Assembly (NCBI GenBank): GCA_963663315.1
Contig: OY760176.1
Location: 186,001 to 250,000 of the forward strand
Length of the DNA: 64,000 nucleotides
Reading direction: 5' to 3'
Source: G963663315 sp963663315
GTDB taxonomy: Bacteria > Pseudomonadota > Gammaproteobacteria > Arenicellales > Poriferihabitantaceae
Below are positions 8,536 to 17,214 of this stretch, in pieces. Under the pieces are notes generated by a model, which had not been told where the DNA came from, searched no databases, and saw nothing but the letters and a program-made list of their open reading frames with translations. The position numbers and the translations under genes are program-made. Positions within the stretch are counted from its first letter, which is position 1. The number at the start of each line of letters is the position of its first letter.

Positions 8536-11270
8536 GCTGTCAGGCCCGTTTCGTGATCCGGATTTTCGTTGAATTCGTGGCGTCGGCACAGCCCGGTCAG
8601 GTTACAGTTTTTGCATACCGTGCTGTCTCTGGGATTGACTTCGGCCCGACCCTCGGAAAATGACTGCGCGATCTGTTCGAGCCGGGTGTTCCAGTCGGCA
8701 AGCAGACCGGACCAGGAGAGCGATACTCCGTTAATCCGGGCTTGTGGCAGCGGTACGACTCGTGCCCCCCCGGTTTTAGCGTCAAACTCATGTTTGATCG
8801 AAATCCCCTGGTAGCCGCAGTCGGCGTGACGCACCCGGCCATAGGCCATGCACTCAATAATGTCATTGTTTCCGCTGTCCCTGATTATGGCCAGCGCGTA
8901 AAGCGGAAGCTGAGGATGTTCAGGTCGATCACCGATCCAGGTGGAGACGCTGTTGGTCATGCCTGTCTTGTAGTCGATCACGACACAGGAGCCGTCCGCC
9001 AGCCGGTCAATCCGATCCACCTTGATAAACAGTTCCAGACCGCCGAGCTTCAGGAGATATTTTTTTTCTGTCTCCGCCACCTGAAAATCCTGATTCCGGG
9101 TCAGTTCCGTGTCGAACCACTGGCGCATCAGGTTTGTCAGCCAGCGGGTCTGTACTTTGAGGAAACCCCTGCCGAGGCCGCTTTGATTCAAACCGGATCG
9201 GCTGCAATCGTCAATCACCTCCACTATTAACCTTTCAAGCCTGGTTGGCTCCATCGCGCGGAGATTTTCCAGGGTTTTGACCTGTTGCCAGATTTTCTCC
9301 AGAATCCGATGTACCAGGGCGCCGCGGCCCATCGCATCCAGTCCCGGTTGACGATATTCGTTTTCCCTGGCGTTCAGCCGGTGGATCGCATAGCTGCGAA
9401 AAGGGCAGGCCGAATGGTTCTCGATGATGGCCGTACCGCCCCGGACATCCGGGGTTGTTACCGGTATCCCGATGCGATCCTCAAACACTTCCAGCAAGGG
9501 TTTGTGTCGCTGATAGTAATCAAACAGCGAAGGTTCGGGTGGCGCGGCATCGGATGAAGCGGTTGACCACGACACCAGTGGGCTGGGCGATTGCTCGACT
9601 TCCTCTTCAAATCGGGGCCGACTGAATACGACCTCACAGCACTGATTGGTCAATTGCCGTTGCAGATCAGCGGCTTGTGCATAGTTCAGATCAAAATCGG
9701 CTTTGAAGTACCTCGCTTCCGATTGCAGTGCGGCAGGAATAAACGGGTTTTTATTGAGCCGGGGTGGCCACTCTTTCTCGTTCAGATTGCCGAACCAGAC
9801 GGCATCGAATTCAATCCCGGCAGATTCCAGTATACCCATGATCTCGATGTTGACTTTTGCCGATTCGGGTTCGAACGGCTGTGTCGCCAACCGTTCGTTC
9901 AGTACGGAGAGCGCTTCGGCCAGCGTTGTGCGAGACTCGACCAGGTCCAGCGTAGCCAGATTCAGGATCTCCTTCCTGAATGCCTGGACGACCTGATGTT
10001 CAGCGCTGCCCAGGGTTTCATCTCCAGGCCAGCCGAACCCGTCCAGCCATTGTGTGACAATGCCCGCCCATTCACTGCAGGGGTTTTTTTGTCTTGACCG
10101 CTGAAGAAGGGGCTTGAGGCGATTGAAGATCCGGATCAGTTCGGGCGCCGGTTCGGGGGAATCGCCGTTGGCGGTATCCCTGGCAATCCGGGCCCAGGCA
10201 TCGGGCACTTTCATCTCGTGGGCAAATTGCTGTCGGTATCGGTATTCGAACTGGTGCCGCTGGGCCATTTCCCGTGTTGCGCCACGGGTCCAGGGGTCGA
10301 TCAACATGCGCGCAATGGCTTCAAACCTGACCGGTTTTTCTGTAAACAGGGTCAGCAGGTTGATTGCCGAGCGCACCACCGGATACGTGGCGAGTTGCTT
10401 GCCGAGTGCGATATGAAAGGGGCGGTCGTAATACTTTTCGGGGTCGATGAGGCTGCCCGGGCAAAGCGTCCGGGTGAACTCCAGTTCAATACCCTGTCGT
10501 GACCGGACCAGGTCAGGGGCCACGACCGCAATCCGATGTTCCGGGTTGCGGGTTAATATGCGTTTGGCCCATTGCGCGGCGGCAAGCCATTGGTCACGCC
10601 CGGATTCGAATTCCAGGAATTTCTTCTCCGACGCCGGTTGGCCGTCCGGTTTTGACAGGCTTACCCGGATCCCCGATGTACGCAAACACTCAATCAGGCG
10701 CTCCTGATCCGGGTTCAGATTGCCGAATCCCGCCCAGACCAGGTGCGGCAAGTCCGGTTGTATGCCCTGTTTTATCCGTGTAACGATATGGCCGGGGACT
10801 TGATAGGGGTCAAGCCACTGACGCTGGCGGGAGTACGACTGATATTCTCTGGCCCACCTGGAAAAACTGCGGTGATCGGTCAGGGAGAAATCACCGAAGT
10901 CATTGAATTCAATATTCCATTGCTGGCAGATTCGCCAGGCTTCCATCGCGGAGCGCACCGTGGCATTGATGTTCCACAGGTGTTCGGTATCCCCGCCATT
11001 CGACTGGATGTCCCGATGGATGATCTTTTTCCAGAGTTGTCGGCTTTGTGAGGGGTTCAGGACCACATCCAGCCCGGCTTGCCGGTTCCCGGAATCCGTA
11101 CGCATGTGTTTCCAGGTGCGTTCAACCCAGGGCGGGTAGGGAAGAACGTCCGGTGTATTCCAGGATGTCAGTCCGTTTTGCAGTTGGCTCTGGTTATAGG
11201 CCTGAACGATCTCCCGGGACAAGCGGGGGGTTGCGGTAATCAGGGTTGCGCCATCACGCAGTAAATCGAA
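8532..11270 (-). CDS. AddB-like PD-(D/E)XK nuclease (probable DNA repair protein)
   Basis: Partner of AddA in the same operon. The C-terminal half carries a RecB-type nuclease with VIDYKTG and the cysteine pattern of an AddB/Dna2-type Fe-S staple: one Cys at ACPFRSYAIHRLNA and three in CKNCNLTGLCRRHE near the end. The N-terminal half resembles a helicase fold but shows no GxGKT Walker A, so it should not hydrolyse ATP. It matches the gammaproteobacterial family annotated as 'probable DNA repair protein' (TIGR03623-like), which replaces AddB next to AddA. The start is chosen at the Met before FDLLRDGATLITATPRL. A longer start at 11384 would overlap the upstream gene. It overlaps addA by ATGA. 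Confidence 0.83.
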   Translation of the reverse strand, partial: FDLLRDGATLITATPRLSREIVQAYNQSQLQNGLTSWNTPDVLPYPPWVERTWKHMRTDSGNRQAGLDVVLNPSQSRQLWKKIIHRDIQSNGGDTEHLWNINATVRSAMEAWRICQQWNIEFNDFGDFSLTDHRSFSRWAREYQSYSRQRQWLDPYQVPGHIVTRIKQGIQPDLPHLVWAGFGNLNPDQERLIECLRTSGIRVSLSKPDGQPASEKKFLEFESGRDQWLAAAQWAKRILTRNPEHRIAVVAPDLVRSRQGIELEFTRTLCPGSLIDPEKYYDRPFHIALGKQLATYPVVRSAINLLTLFTEKPVRFEAIARMLIDPWTRGATREMAQRHQFEYRYRQQFAHEMKVPDAWARIARDTANGDSPEPAPELIRIFNRLKPLLQRSRQKNPCSEWAGIVTQWLDGFGWPGDETLGSAEHQVVQAFRKEILNLATLDLVESRTTLAEALSVLNERLATQPFEPESAKVNIEIMGILESAGIEFDAVWFGNLNEKEWPPRLNKNPFIPAALQSEARYFKADFDLNYAQAADLQRQLTNQCCEVVFSRPRFEEEVEQSPSPLVSWSTASSDAAPPEPSLFDYYQRHKPLLEVFEDRIGIPVTTPDVRGGTAIIENHSACPFRSYAIHRLNARENEYRQPGLDAMGRGALVHRILEKIWQQVKTLENLRAMEPTRLERLIVEVIDDCSRSGLNQSGLGRGFLKVQTRWLTNLMRQWFDTELTRNQDFQVAETEKKYLLKLGGLELFIKVDRIDRLADGSCVVIDYKTGMTNSVSTWIGDRPEHPQLPLYALAIIRDSGNNDIIECMAYGRVRHADCGYQGISIKHEFDAKTGGARVVPLPQARINGVSLSWSGLLADWNTRLEQIAQSFSEGRAEVNPRDSTVCKNCNLTGLCRRHEFNENPDHETGLTA

Positions 11271-11322
11271 CATCGATTCAGCCAGGAGACTACCTCTCAG
11301 GTCAGGGTCGCGCTCGATAAGT

Positions 11323-11625
11323 TCAGGACTGAATCTGTTCAATTTTGTCGGCAAGCTCAAAGTCGAGTCGGGTAACGCCGCCACTGCTATGGGTAACCAG
11401 ATGGATGTCTACCTTGTTGTAAACGTTGGACCACTCCGGGTGATGGTTCATTTTTTCTGCCAGCATGCCTGCCTGGGTGAAGAACCCCATGGCTTGAATG
11501 AAATTGCCAAACTTGAATTGCTTGTACAATTTTCCATCCACCGACTGCCAGGGCTGGGCAATATCCTGGTTGAGTTTTTGCAGGCAGACCGATAATTCGT
11601 CGCCTTCGATAACGTCATGTTTCAT
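11323..11625 (-). CDS. phhB: 4a-hydroxytetrahydrobiopterin dehydratase (pterin-4a-carbinolamine dehydratase)
   Basis: Small cytosolic dehydratase (100 aa) that recycles 4a-hydroxytetrahydropterin formed by phenylalanine hydroxylase. The family signature is clear: AEKMNHHPEWSNVYNKVDI around residues 55-73, with the two catalytic histidines in HHPEW, and VTRLDFELADKIE at the C-terminus. No phenylalanine hydroxylase is visible nearby. It is the first gene of the minus-strand set leading into the AddAB-like pair. That may be only transcriptional convenience. Confidence 0.93.
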   Translation of the reverse strand: MKHDVIEGDELSVCLQKLNQDIAQPWQSVDGKLYKQFKFGNFIQAMGFFTQAGMLAEKMNHHPEWSNVYNKVDIHLVTHSSGGVTRLDFELADKIEQIQS

Positions 11626-11826
11626 AAATGGGTTCCGCGAGAGATTAAGCGCAAGTTTATGTCAAACAGACGGTTTTTGCATCTGCCCTGCCCAGGTTCA
11701 ATACATATCAGACCCAACCCTGTTATTATCCAGACAACCACGGGGGGTTGTCCCTACATCCCTGACATACGGGGAAATGTCGCGTGTTTATGGTAGAGTA
11801 ATCGAAAATCCTGTACTGATTGCCTT

Positions 11827-12438
11827 ATGATGGATAAAATACAGTCGGGTCACAGCCACAGTGCGGGTGAGATCGAACAACGGGTCAAGAGCCTTGAGAA
11901 TCTGCTGATCGGGAAAGGGCTGGTGGACCCCCGGGTCGTGGACCAGTTGGTGGATACCTATCAAAATAAAGTGGGGCCGCGTAATGGCGCTCACGTGGTT
12001 GCACGGGCATGGACAGACCCGGAATATAAAGAGCGGTTATTGTCTGATGCCACTGCCGCGATCAAGGAGTTGGGCTACAGTGGCCGGCAGGGAGAGCACA
12101 TGCGGGTCGTCGAGAATACGGAGCGGGTCCATAACATGGTGGTTTGCACGTTGTGCTCGTGTTACCCGTGGCCTGTACTTGGGCTGCCTCCTGCCTGGTA
12201 CAAATCATCCAGTTATCGCGCCAGGGCGGTGAATGAGCCTCGGGCCGTGCTGTCCGAGTTCGGGCTGGAGCTGGACGAAGATGTCGAAGTGCGGGTCTGG
12301 GATTCCACTGCGGAAATGCGATACATGGTATTACCCCGGCAACCGGAGGGAACAGAACATTTATCGGCAACGGAACTGGCGAAACTGGTCAGCCGGGATG
12401 CCATGATCGGTGTTGCATTGGCGGACACGGTACCATGA
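11827..12438 (+). CDS. nthA: Nitrile hydratase alpha subunit, cobalt type
   Basis: Metal-bearing subunit of nitrile hydratase, which converts nitriles to amides in the cytoplasm. The claw motif VCTLCSCY is at residues 106-113 (Cys107, Cys110, Cys112). The Thr and Tyr in the motif are characteristic of cobalt rather than iron enzymes. In this family two of the cysteines are post-translationally oxidised. The following PWPVLGLPPAWYK segment and the total length (203 aa) are typical. The stop overlaps the beta-subunit start (ATGA). A dedicated activator/accessory gene, normally close by, is not seen in the window. Confidence 0.95.
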   Translation: MMDKIQSGHSHSAGEIEQRVKSLENLLIGKGLVDPRVVDQLVDTYQNKVGPRNGAHVVARAWTDPEYKERLLSDATAAIKELGYSGRQGEHMRVVENTERVHNMVVCTLCSCYPWPVLGLPPAWYKSSSYRARAVNEPRAVLSEFGLELDEDVEVRVWDSTAEMRYMVLPRQPEGTEHLSATELAKLVSRDAMIGVALADTVP

Positions 12439-13094
12439 ATTCGGTACATGATCTCGGCGGTATGCACGGCTTCGGAAACATTGATCAAAGCCAGCGGGAA
12501 AACTTCACCCATCAATGGGAAGAAAAGGTTTTTGGGTTGACCCTGGCCTGTGGTCTGTTGGGGCAATGGAATCTGGATGAGTCCCGCCATGCACGGGAAC
12601 GGATGGAAGCGGGTGAGTATTTGCGAAGCAGCTACTATGAGCGCTGGCTGCACGGTCTCGAGAGATTGCTGATCGAAAAAGGGTTAGTGACTGTTGATGA
12701 GCTCGAATCCGGGAGAAGCAAACGGAAAAGCAGCATGAGTCCGGTTGCTGTCGAGAAAATCCCGGAAATTCTCGGGCGTGGCAGCCCTGCACAGATGCGC
12801 CCGCAAACTGCACCGGGGTTTGTGATCGGACAGCTTGTAAAGGTCAGGAATTTCCACCCGAAATCACATACGAGGGCGCCACGTTATATTCGAACCAGAT
12901 CAGGCCGGGTTTCGGCACACTATGGCGCACATATTTTTCCGGATCTGCATTCAGCCCGCGGAGAAAAGCGCCCTGCACATCTTTACAGTATCAGATTTGA
13001 AGCCGGAGAGTTGTGGGGGGAGCAGGATGCAGAAGGCCGGTTTGCCGTTTATGTCGATCTGTTCGAGCCTTACTTGCAGGCAGCGGATGAATAA
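12435..13094 (+). CDS. nthB: Nitrile hydratase beta subunit
   Basis: Structural partner of the alpha subunit (219 aa, usual length). It begins MNSVHDLGGMHGFGNID, the hallmark N-terminus of nitrile hydratase beta chains. It has the ESRHARERMEAGEYLRSSYYERW helix region and a C-terminal SH3-like barrel with RAPRYIRTRSGRVSAHYGAHIFPD and LWGEQDAEGRFAVYVDLFEPYL. It is coupled to the alpha gene by ATGA overlap. The next gene, an SDR, starts 195 bases later. The activator domain sometimes fused or adjacent in cobalt-type clusters is absent. Confidence 0.95.
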   Translation: MNSVHDLGGMHGFGNIDQSQRENFTHQWEEKVFGLTLACGLLGQWNLDESRHARERMEAGEYLRSSYYERWLHGLERLLIEKGLVTVDELESGRSKRKSSMSPVAVEKIPEILGRGSPAQMRPQTAPGFVIGQLVKVRNFHPKSHTRAPRYIRTRSGRVSAHYGAHIFPDLHSARGEKRPAHLYSIRFEAGELWGEQDAEGRFAVYVDLFEPYLQAADE

Positions 13095-13117
13095 CGGAAT
13101 GTAACGATGACCCAATC

Positions 13118-13174
13118 ACTCCCTCCTTGAGGGGGAGTCGGCGAAACCAGAGCCTGTCCCCGGCTTGACCGGGG
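13118..13174 (+). terminator. Two consecutive hairpins with the same loop downstream of nitrile hydratase genes
   Basis: Two stem-loops lie in tandem: ACTCCCTC/GAGGGGGAGT (13118-13138) and CCCCGG/CCGGGG (13158-13174). Both close on a loop reading CTTGA. No strong T-run follows. It resembles mobile intergenic hairpin repeats common in proteobacteria and may end the nitrile hydratase transcript. Confidence 0.4.
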
Positions 13175-13289
13175 AGCGCCAGCCCGCCAGTGAGACGGTG
13201 GGGGGCCGGATGACGGGCCGGATCAATGTGTGAAAAAACCGGATGCCCTGTAAGTCGGTGGCATCAGTATGCGTAAATGAGGTGAGAAT

Positions 13290-14021
13290 ATGACTGAACA
13301 GAAAACCGCTGTCATTGTCGGTGTCGGCGCCGAAGAGGGGCTGGGTGCATATTTGTGCCACAGCGCGGCGGAAGCAGGGTTGCATGTGTTCATCGGCGGG
13401 CGTACCGCTGCCAGAATCGAAGCGGTTGCCGATGCGACACGCGACAGCGGTGGACGGGCATCCGCTGTGGTCACGGACGTGACCGAACAGGCTGCGGTAG
13501 CGGGTATAGTCGCTCAGGCGGAGGCCAGCGGGCCAGTCGATCTGGCCATTTACAATGCGGGTAATAACTGGCCTGGTGATTTTCTGGAGATGGAGGCCGA
13601 TTATTTTGAGGCGGCCTGGAGAGTGATCTGTTTTGGCGGTTTTCTGTTTGCACAGCAGGCGTTGCGGTGTATGGCGCCCCGCGGGGAAGGTTGTCTGCTG
13701 GTTACCGGGGCCAGCGCCTCGTTACGTGGCAAACCCAATTTCGGAGCCTTCACGTCGGCAAAAGCGGGGCTTCGCACCCTGACACAGAGTCTGGCCCGGC
13801 AATACGGCCCGCAAGGCATTCATGTGGCACAGGTCATGATTGACGGTAGTATTGCCGGCGAGAAAGCCCTGACACGTATGCCCCGGATTGTGGAAAAATA
13901 TGGTATGGACAGTCTGGTGGGACTGACCGGTATTGCCGATGCGTATATGTTCTTATACCGGCAACCCCGTAACGCCTGGAGTCATGAACTTGATCTCCGT
14001 ACCCATAAGGAATCCTTTTAG
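13290..14021 (+). CDS. Short-chain dehydrogenase/reductase family protein lacking the catalytic tyrosine
   Basis: A Rossmann-fold SDR of 243 aa. The N-terminal cofactor motif is degenerate (IVGVGAEEGLG instead of TGxxxGxG). The NNAG-like motif reads YNAGNN (about residues 88-93). The active-site serine region VTGASAS is present, but the YxxxK pair reads Phe154-x-x-x-Lys158 (FTSAK), so the proton-donor tyrosine is replaced. A lineage of SDRs with an AFxxAKxALRxLxQS motif and a following HV-VIDG segment shares this substitution, so it is probably a family trait rather than a mutation. Its role next to nitrile hydratase is unknown. The start has an upstream GAGGTGAGAAT ribosome-binding region. 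Confidence 0.85.
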   Translation: MTEQKTAVIVGVGAEEGLGAYLCHSAAEAGLHVFIGGRTAARIEAVADATRDSGGRASAVVTDVTEQAAVAGIVAQAEASGPVDLAIYNAGNNWPGDFLEMEADYFEAAWRVICFGGFLFAQQALRCMAPRGEGCLLVTGASASLRGKPNFGAFTSAKAGLRTLTQSLARQYGPQGIHVAQVMIDGSIAGEKALTRMPRIVEKYGMDSLVGLTGIADAYMFLYRQPRNAWSHELDLRTHKESF

Positions 14022-14039
14022 ACCGGATAAGGATACCAG

Positions 14040-15035
14040 CTAATCAAAGGTATCCACATAGCCAAACAATGCAGCGCTTCCTCCGGTGTGAAGGAACACG
14101 ATATTCTGCCCTTTGGTAAAGAATCCATTGCGGATATGATCGATTAACCCGGCCAGACCCTTGCCGGAATAGACGGGGTCCATCAGGATGGCTTCTTCCC
14201 GAGCCATCAGGTTCACGGCCTCGATCATACTTTCGGTCGGGATGCCGTAACCGTCACCGACATAGTCGGAATTGGCAACCACTTTTTCTCTGGCGACACA
14301 GCCGGAAATTCCCATGTGATCTGCGGTTTTACAGGCCAGGTCGTACACGTTCTCTTCCTGCTGTTCCCGGAGGGCGCGTACGCTGATGCCGAGCAATGGA
14401 ATCCCGGAACGGGTGGCTTCCAGTCCAACCACCAACCCTGCCTGGGTACCCGTGCTGCCTGTGGCAGTCACCAGGTGATCAATACGAAGTCCCCTGTCAT
14501 TGGCCTGGGTCAGGGTTTCGATGGCACAATTCACATAGCCCAGCGCACCGACCGCATTGGAGCCTCCTCCGGGAATGATATAGACCGTTTTACCCTGTGA
14601 GCGAATTTCCCCGGCTTTATCGAACATGGCCGCGTTCATGTCCGTGTCTTTTGCAAAGCGGGTAATATTGGCGCCGAAGATCCTGTCCAGCAATACGTTT
14701 CCGGAATCGGTGTAATCACGGTTGGCGTATCCGGTGCGGTTCTCCAGAAGAATTTCACAGGCCATTCCCAACTTGGCCGCCGCCGCCGCCGTTTGGCGTG
14801 CGTGATTTGACTGCACTGCGCCCTGGGTAATCACCACATCTGCTTTCTCTGCCAGTGCCTCTGCCATCAAAAACTCCAGTTTGCGCGTTTTATTGCCACC
14901 CGTACCGAGACCCGTGCAATCATCGCGCTTGATATAGATATCAGGCCCTCCCAGTTTTTTTGACAGATTGGGTAAAAACTCCAATGGTGTGGGCAGGTGG
15001 GCGAGGTTTACTCGCGGGAAACGTGAAAGATGCAT
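14040..15035 (-). CDS. PLP-dependent D-cysteine desulfhydrase / L-cysteate sulfo-lyase family
   Basis: ACC-deaminase-like PLP enzyme (331 aa). The N-terminus MHLSRFPRVNLAHLPTPLE matches the D-cysteine desulfhydrase/cysteate sulfo-lyase group. The PLP lysine lies in GTGGNKTRKLEFL (about residue 49-50), followed by TQGAVQSNHARQTAAAAAKLG. The phosphate-binding loop is ATGSTGTQAGL, and the C-terminus has HTGGSAALFGY. The product would be pyruvate plus ammonia and either sulfide or sulfite; the sequence alone does not decide. It is the last gene of a four-gene minus-strand operon headed by a TauD-type dioxygenase, which weakly favours sulfonate (cysteate) use. Confidence 0.85.
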   Translation of the reverse strand: MHLSRFPRVNLAHLPTPLEFLPNLSKKLGGPDIYIKRDDCTGLGTGGNKTRKLEFLMAEALAEKADVVITQGAVQSNHARQTAAAAAKLGMACEILLENRTGYANRDYTDSGNVLLDRIFGANITRFAKDTDMNAAMFDKAGEIRSQGKTVYIIPGGGSNAVGALGYVNCAIETLTQANDRGLRIDHLVTATGSTGTQAGLVVGLEATRSGIPLLGISVRALREQQEENVYDLACKTADHMGISGCVAREKVVANSDYVGDGYGIPTESMIEAVNLMAREEAILMDPVYSGKGLAGLIDHIRNGFFTKGQNIVFLHTGGSAALFGYVDTFD

Positions 15036-15056
15036 GTAATGGTATCTCCGTGCGGG

Positions 15057-16280
15057 TTAAGGGTTCTTCAGGTTTGAAATTTCCTGTTCGATTATACGGG
15101 CGACGGCGCCGCATTGAGTTCGGCTCAGCGACAATGGAATCCGCATGTCACAAGTGGTTGCCAAAATCTCTGAAGTGTCGGGCAATGCCTGGGGTTGCAG
15201 GTATTGCCAATGATGATACTGGCTGGTATAGCCGACTGGCTCTGCGCGACCGAACCATTTGATCGCCACCCCTCTTTGCGTACATCTGTCTGCGAGGGTT
15301 TGCAGTTGCGCCTTGTCCAACCCGTTGACATGGAACTGGATAGAGCTTGCAACGAATGCTTCATGTTGCTCGCGATGAGGAACCTCGATTCCATCGATAC
15401 AGTTCAGGGCCTGTTCCAGCCGGCGATAGATCTGATTCCATTTTGCTCCTCTGGCGGTCATTTCCCGCAACTGGGGACGCAATACACAAGCCACCAGATT
15501 GGACATGCGCATGCTGAAGTTCGGAATCCGCTTTTTCCATTTTTCGAACACGCTGGCGGACGGGGTTGACTGGTGCTGACCATAGAGCATATAGCTGCCC
15601 GAATACAGAATAGCCTTTGCAGCCATGTCATCATCGTCGGTAACGATAATTCCGCCTTCTCCAGAATTGATATGTTTGAAAGTCTGGGTGCTGAAACAGC
15701 CAACAGAACCAAATCGTCCGGTGAACCGGCCATTCCATTTTGCGCCCATGGTATGCGCGCAGTCTTCAATCAGGGTCAAGCCATTTTGATCGCACAGTTT
15801 CACGATCTTTCCCATATCGGCAATATGACCGCGCATGTGAGTCAGCAATAATACACCGGCCTGGCTCTGTTGCGCCTTGCGTTCCAGATCATCCAGGTTG
15901 ATCCGATGGTCATTGTCGATTTCGACCAGTAACGCTTCCCCGCCCGCGTGTTTTATCGCGCCAGGGACCGGCGCAAGATTGAAAGCATTGACCAGAACCG
16001 CGTCACCCGGCTCGACCCCGGCTATCTTTAATCCAAGAAAAATTGCGCAGCCGCCGGAGTTCACCCCGATGGCATAACGTGAGCCGACATATTCGGCAAA
16101 CTCTTTTTCGAACAGGGCCGCATGAGGTTCGGTTTCATTGTATTCGCCATAGCGATGTAACCGGCCGGATTTCATCAACTCCACGGCCTGTTCGATCGCC
16201 TCATCGGGCAGCGCACCAGGGTCACTCAGGTCGACATCCAGATCAGTTTTCAATCCGGTTTCTTCTATCGGGTTTTCCAT
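15057..16280 (-). CDS. DegT/DnrJ/EryC1/StrS-type PLP aminotransferase
   Basis: Fold-type I PLP enzyme (407 aa) of the sugar-aminotransferase superfamily. Motifs include YAIGVNSGGCAIFLGLK (PLP phosphate site region), LIEDCAHTMGAKWNGR with Asp173 contacting the pyridine nitrogen, and the Schiff-base Lys202 in STQTFKHINSGEGG. The start is taken at MENPIEE. The upstream in-frame extension of 30 codons overlaps the EEP gene and is not conserved-looking. The 5' neighbour is an endonuclease/exonuclease/phosphatase-family gene 34 bases away. No sugar nucleotide genes surround it, so the substrate is open. Confidence 0.85.
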   Translation of the reverse strand: MENPIEETGLKTDLDVDLSDPGALPDEAIEQAVELMKSGRLHRYGEYNETEPHAALFEKEFAEYVGSRYAIGVNSGGCAIFLGLKIAGVEPGDAVLVNAFNLAPVPGAIKHAGGEALLVEIDNDHRINLDDLERKAQQSQAGVLLLTHMRGHIADMGKIVKLCDQNGLTLIEDCAHTMGAKWNGRFTGRFGSVGCFSTQTFKHINSGEGGIIVTDDDDMAAKAILYSGSYMLYGQHQSTPSASVFEKWKKRIPNFSMRMSNLVACVLRPQLREMTARGAKWNQIYRRLEQALNCIDGIEVPHREQHEAFVASSIQFHVNGLDKAQLQTLADRCTQRGVAIKWFGRAEPVGYTSQYHHWQYLQPQALPDTSEILATTCDMRIPLSLSRTQCGAVARIIEQEISNLKNP

Positions 16281-16314
16281 AGCCTTATTGGTTGGACGGT
16301 TCAAGACAAATGAT

Positions 16315-17175
16315 TTATATCTCGAATTCCACCCAGACCGGCAGATGGTCCGACCCGGTGGCGTTGTCATCTACCCGGCACCCGGTCACCCTGTGTCGAA
16401 TCGCACTGCTGACAAAGGCATAATCCAGTCGAGCCGGAATGTCGTTTACTTCGCCGGTCGAACCCTCGTATTTATCATTACCGCACTGGCGCCACGCATC
16501 GACAAATCCACAGGGGCTGGTAATGTGTCCGCCATAATCGCTGATCGGCCCCACCATTTTGAGGTATTCTTCCGAGTCCGGCTGAAAATTGAAGTCACCG
16601 AACAGGATGGCATGTTCCGCCACTGACTGATTCGACACCCCGGACTCCCAATCCATGCCGGACAGATTGCCACTGACAGCATGACCTTCATGTACTGCCT
16701 GCCGATGAATTTCCAGAATTCGATCTACCTGGGGTAACCGGGTTGCTGCTGACAGATGGGTCAGGTGTACCGAATAAATCCTGACAGGGAAGCCGTTTAA
16801 AATTATGGTGGCTTCAATCGCTGATCGTTGCAGACTGAGCGGGCCGATGCTGCCGTGTTTGGGCAGAAGATGATGACGAAATGTTTCGAGCGGATATCGA
16901 CTCAGGATCATGTTGCCGAACTGCCGCCGTTGACGGTCTTCAGGTTTTGATCCGGGGACATGCAAATCAACCCCTGCGCCATAAACACTGTAATAGTCGT
17001 TGAATCGGTCCTGGAAGTATTGCATCTGATCGATATTTCCGGTTCGCGGCCAGAAACGTTCGACTTCCTGCAACGCGATCAGATCCGCGCCACTGATTTC
17101 ATCACCGATTCTGGACAGATCAACCCGATTATCCCGGCCCTTGCCATATTGAATATTGTAGGTCACGCATTTCAT
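16315..17175 (-). CDS. Endonuclease/exonuclease/phosphatase (EEP) family hydrolase
   Basis: A 286-aa Mg-dependent hydrolase of the DNase I/exonuclease III/sphingomyelinase superfamily. Active-site blocks run in order: MKCVTYNIQYG (Asn), ADLIALQEVERF (Glu), YSVHLTHLSAATRLPQ, ILFGDFNFQPDSEEY (Asp, Asn), LDYAFVSSAI and the terminal GSDHLPVWVEFEI (Asp-His). There is no signal peptide, so it is cytoplasmic. The substrate could be a nucleic acid, phosphodiester or phospholipid. It is the second gene of the TauD-headed operon (39 bases after the dioxygenase). Confidence 0.85.
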   Translation of the reverse strand: MKCVTYNIQYGKGRDNRVDLSRIGDEISGADLIALQEVERFWPRTGNIDQMQYFQDRFNDYYSVYGAGVDLHVPGSKPEDRQRRQFGNMILSRYPLETFRHHLLPKHGSIGPLSLQRSAIEATIILNGFPVRIYSVHLTHLSAATRLPQVDRILEIHRQAVHEGHAVSGNLSGMDWESGVSNQSVAEHAILFGDFNFQPDSEEYLKMVGPISDYGGHITSPCGFVDAWRQCGNDKYEGSTGEVNDIPARLDYAFVSSAIRHRVTGCRVDDNATGSDHLPVWVEFEI

Positions 17176-17214
17176 CGGCTTGCTCCGTCAATGCATTCCA
17201 TGAACCTGGGTTAT

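Noticed and set aside
13095..13289. Possible nitrile hydratase activator after the beta subunit
   Set aside because: An ATG at 13107 gives only seven codons (MTQSLPP) before a stop, and the region is dominated by two hairpins.
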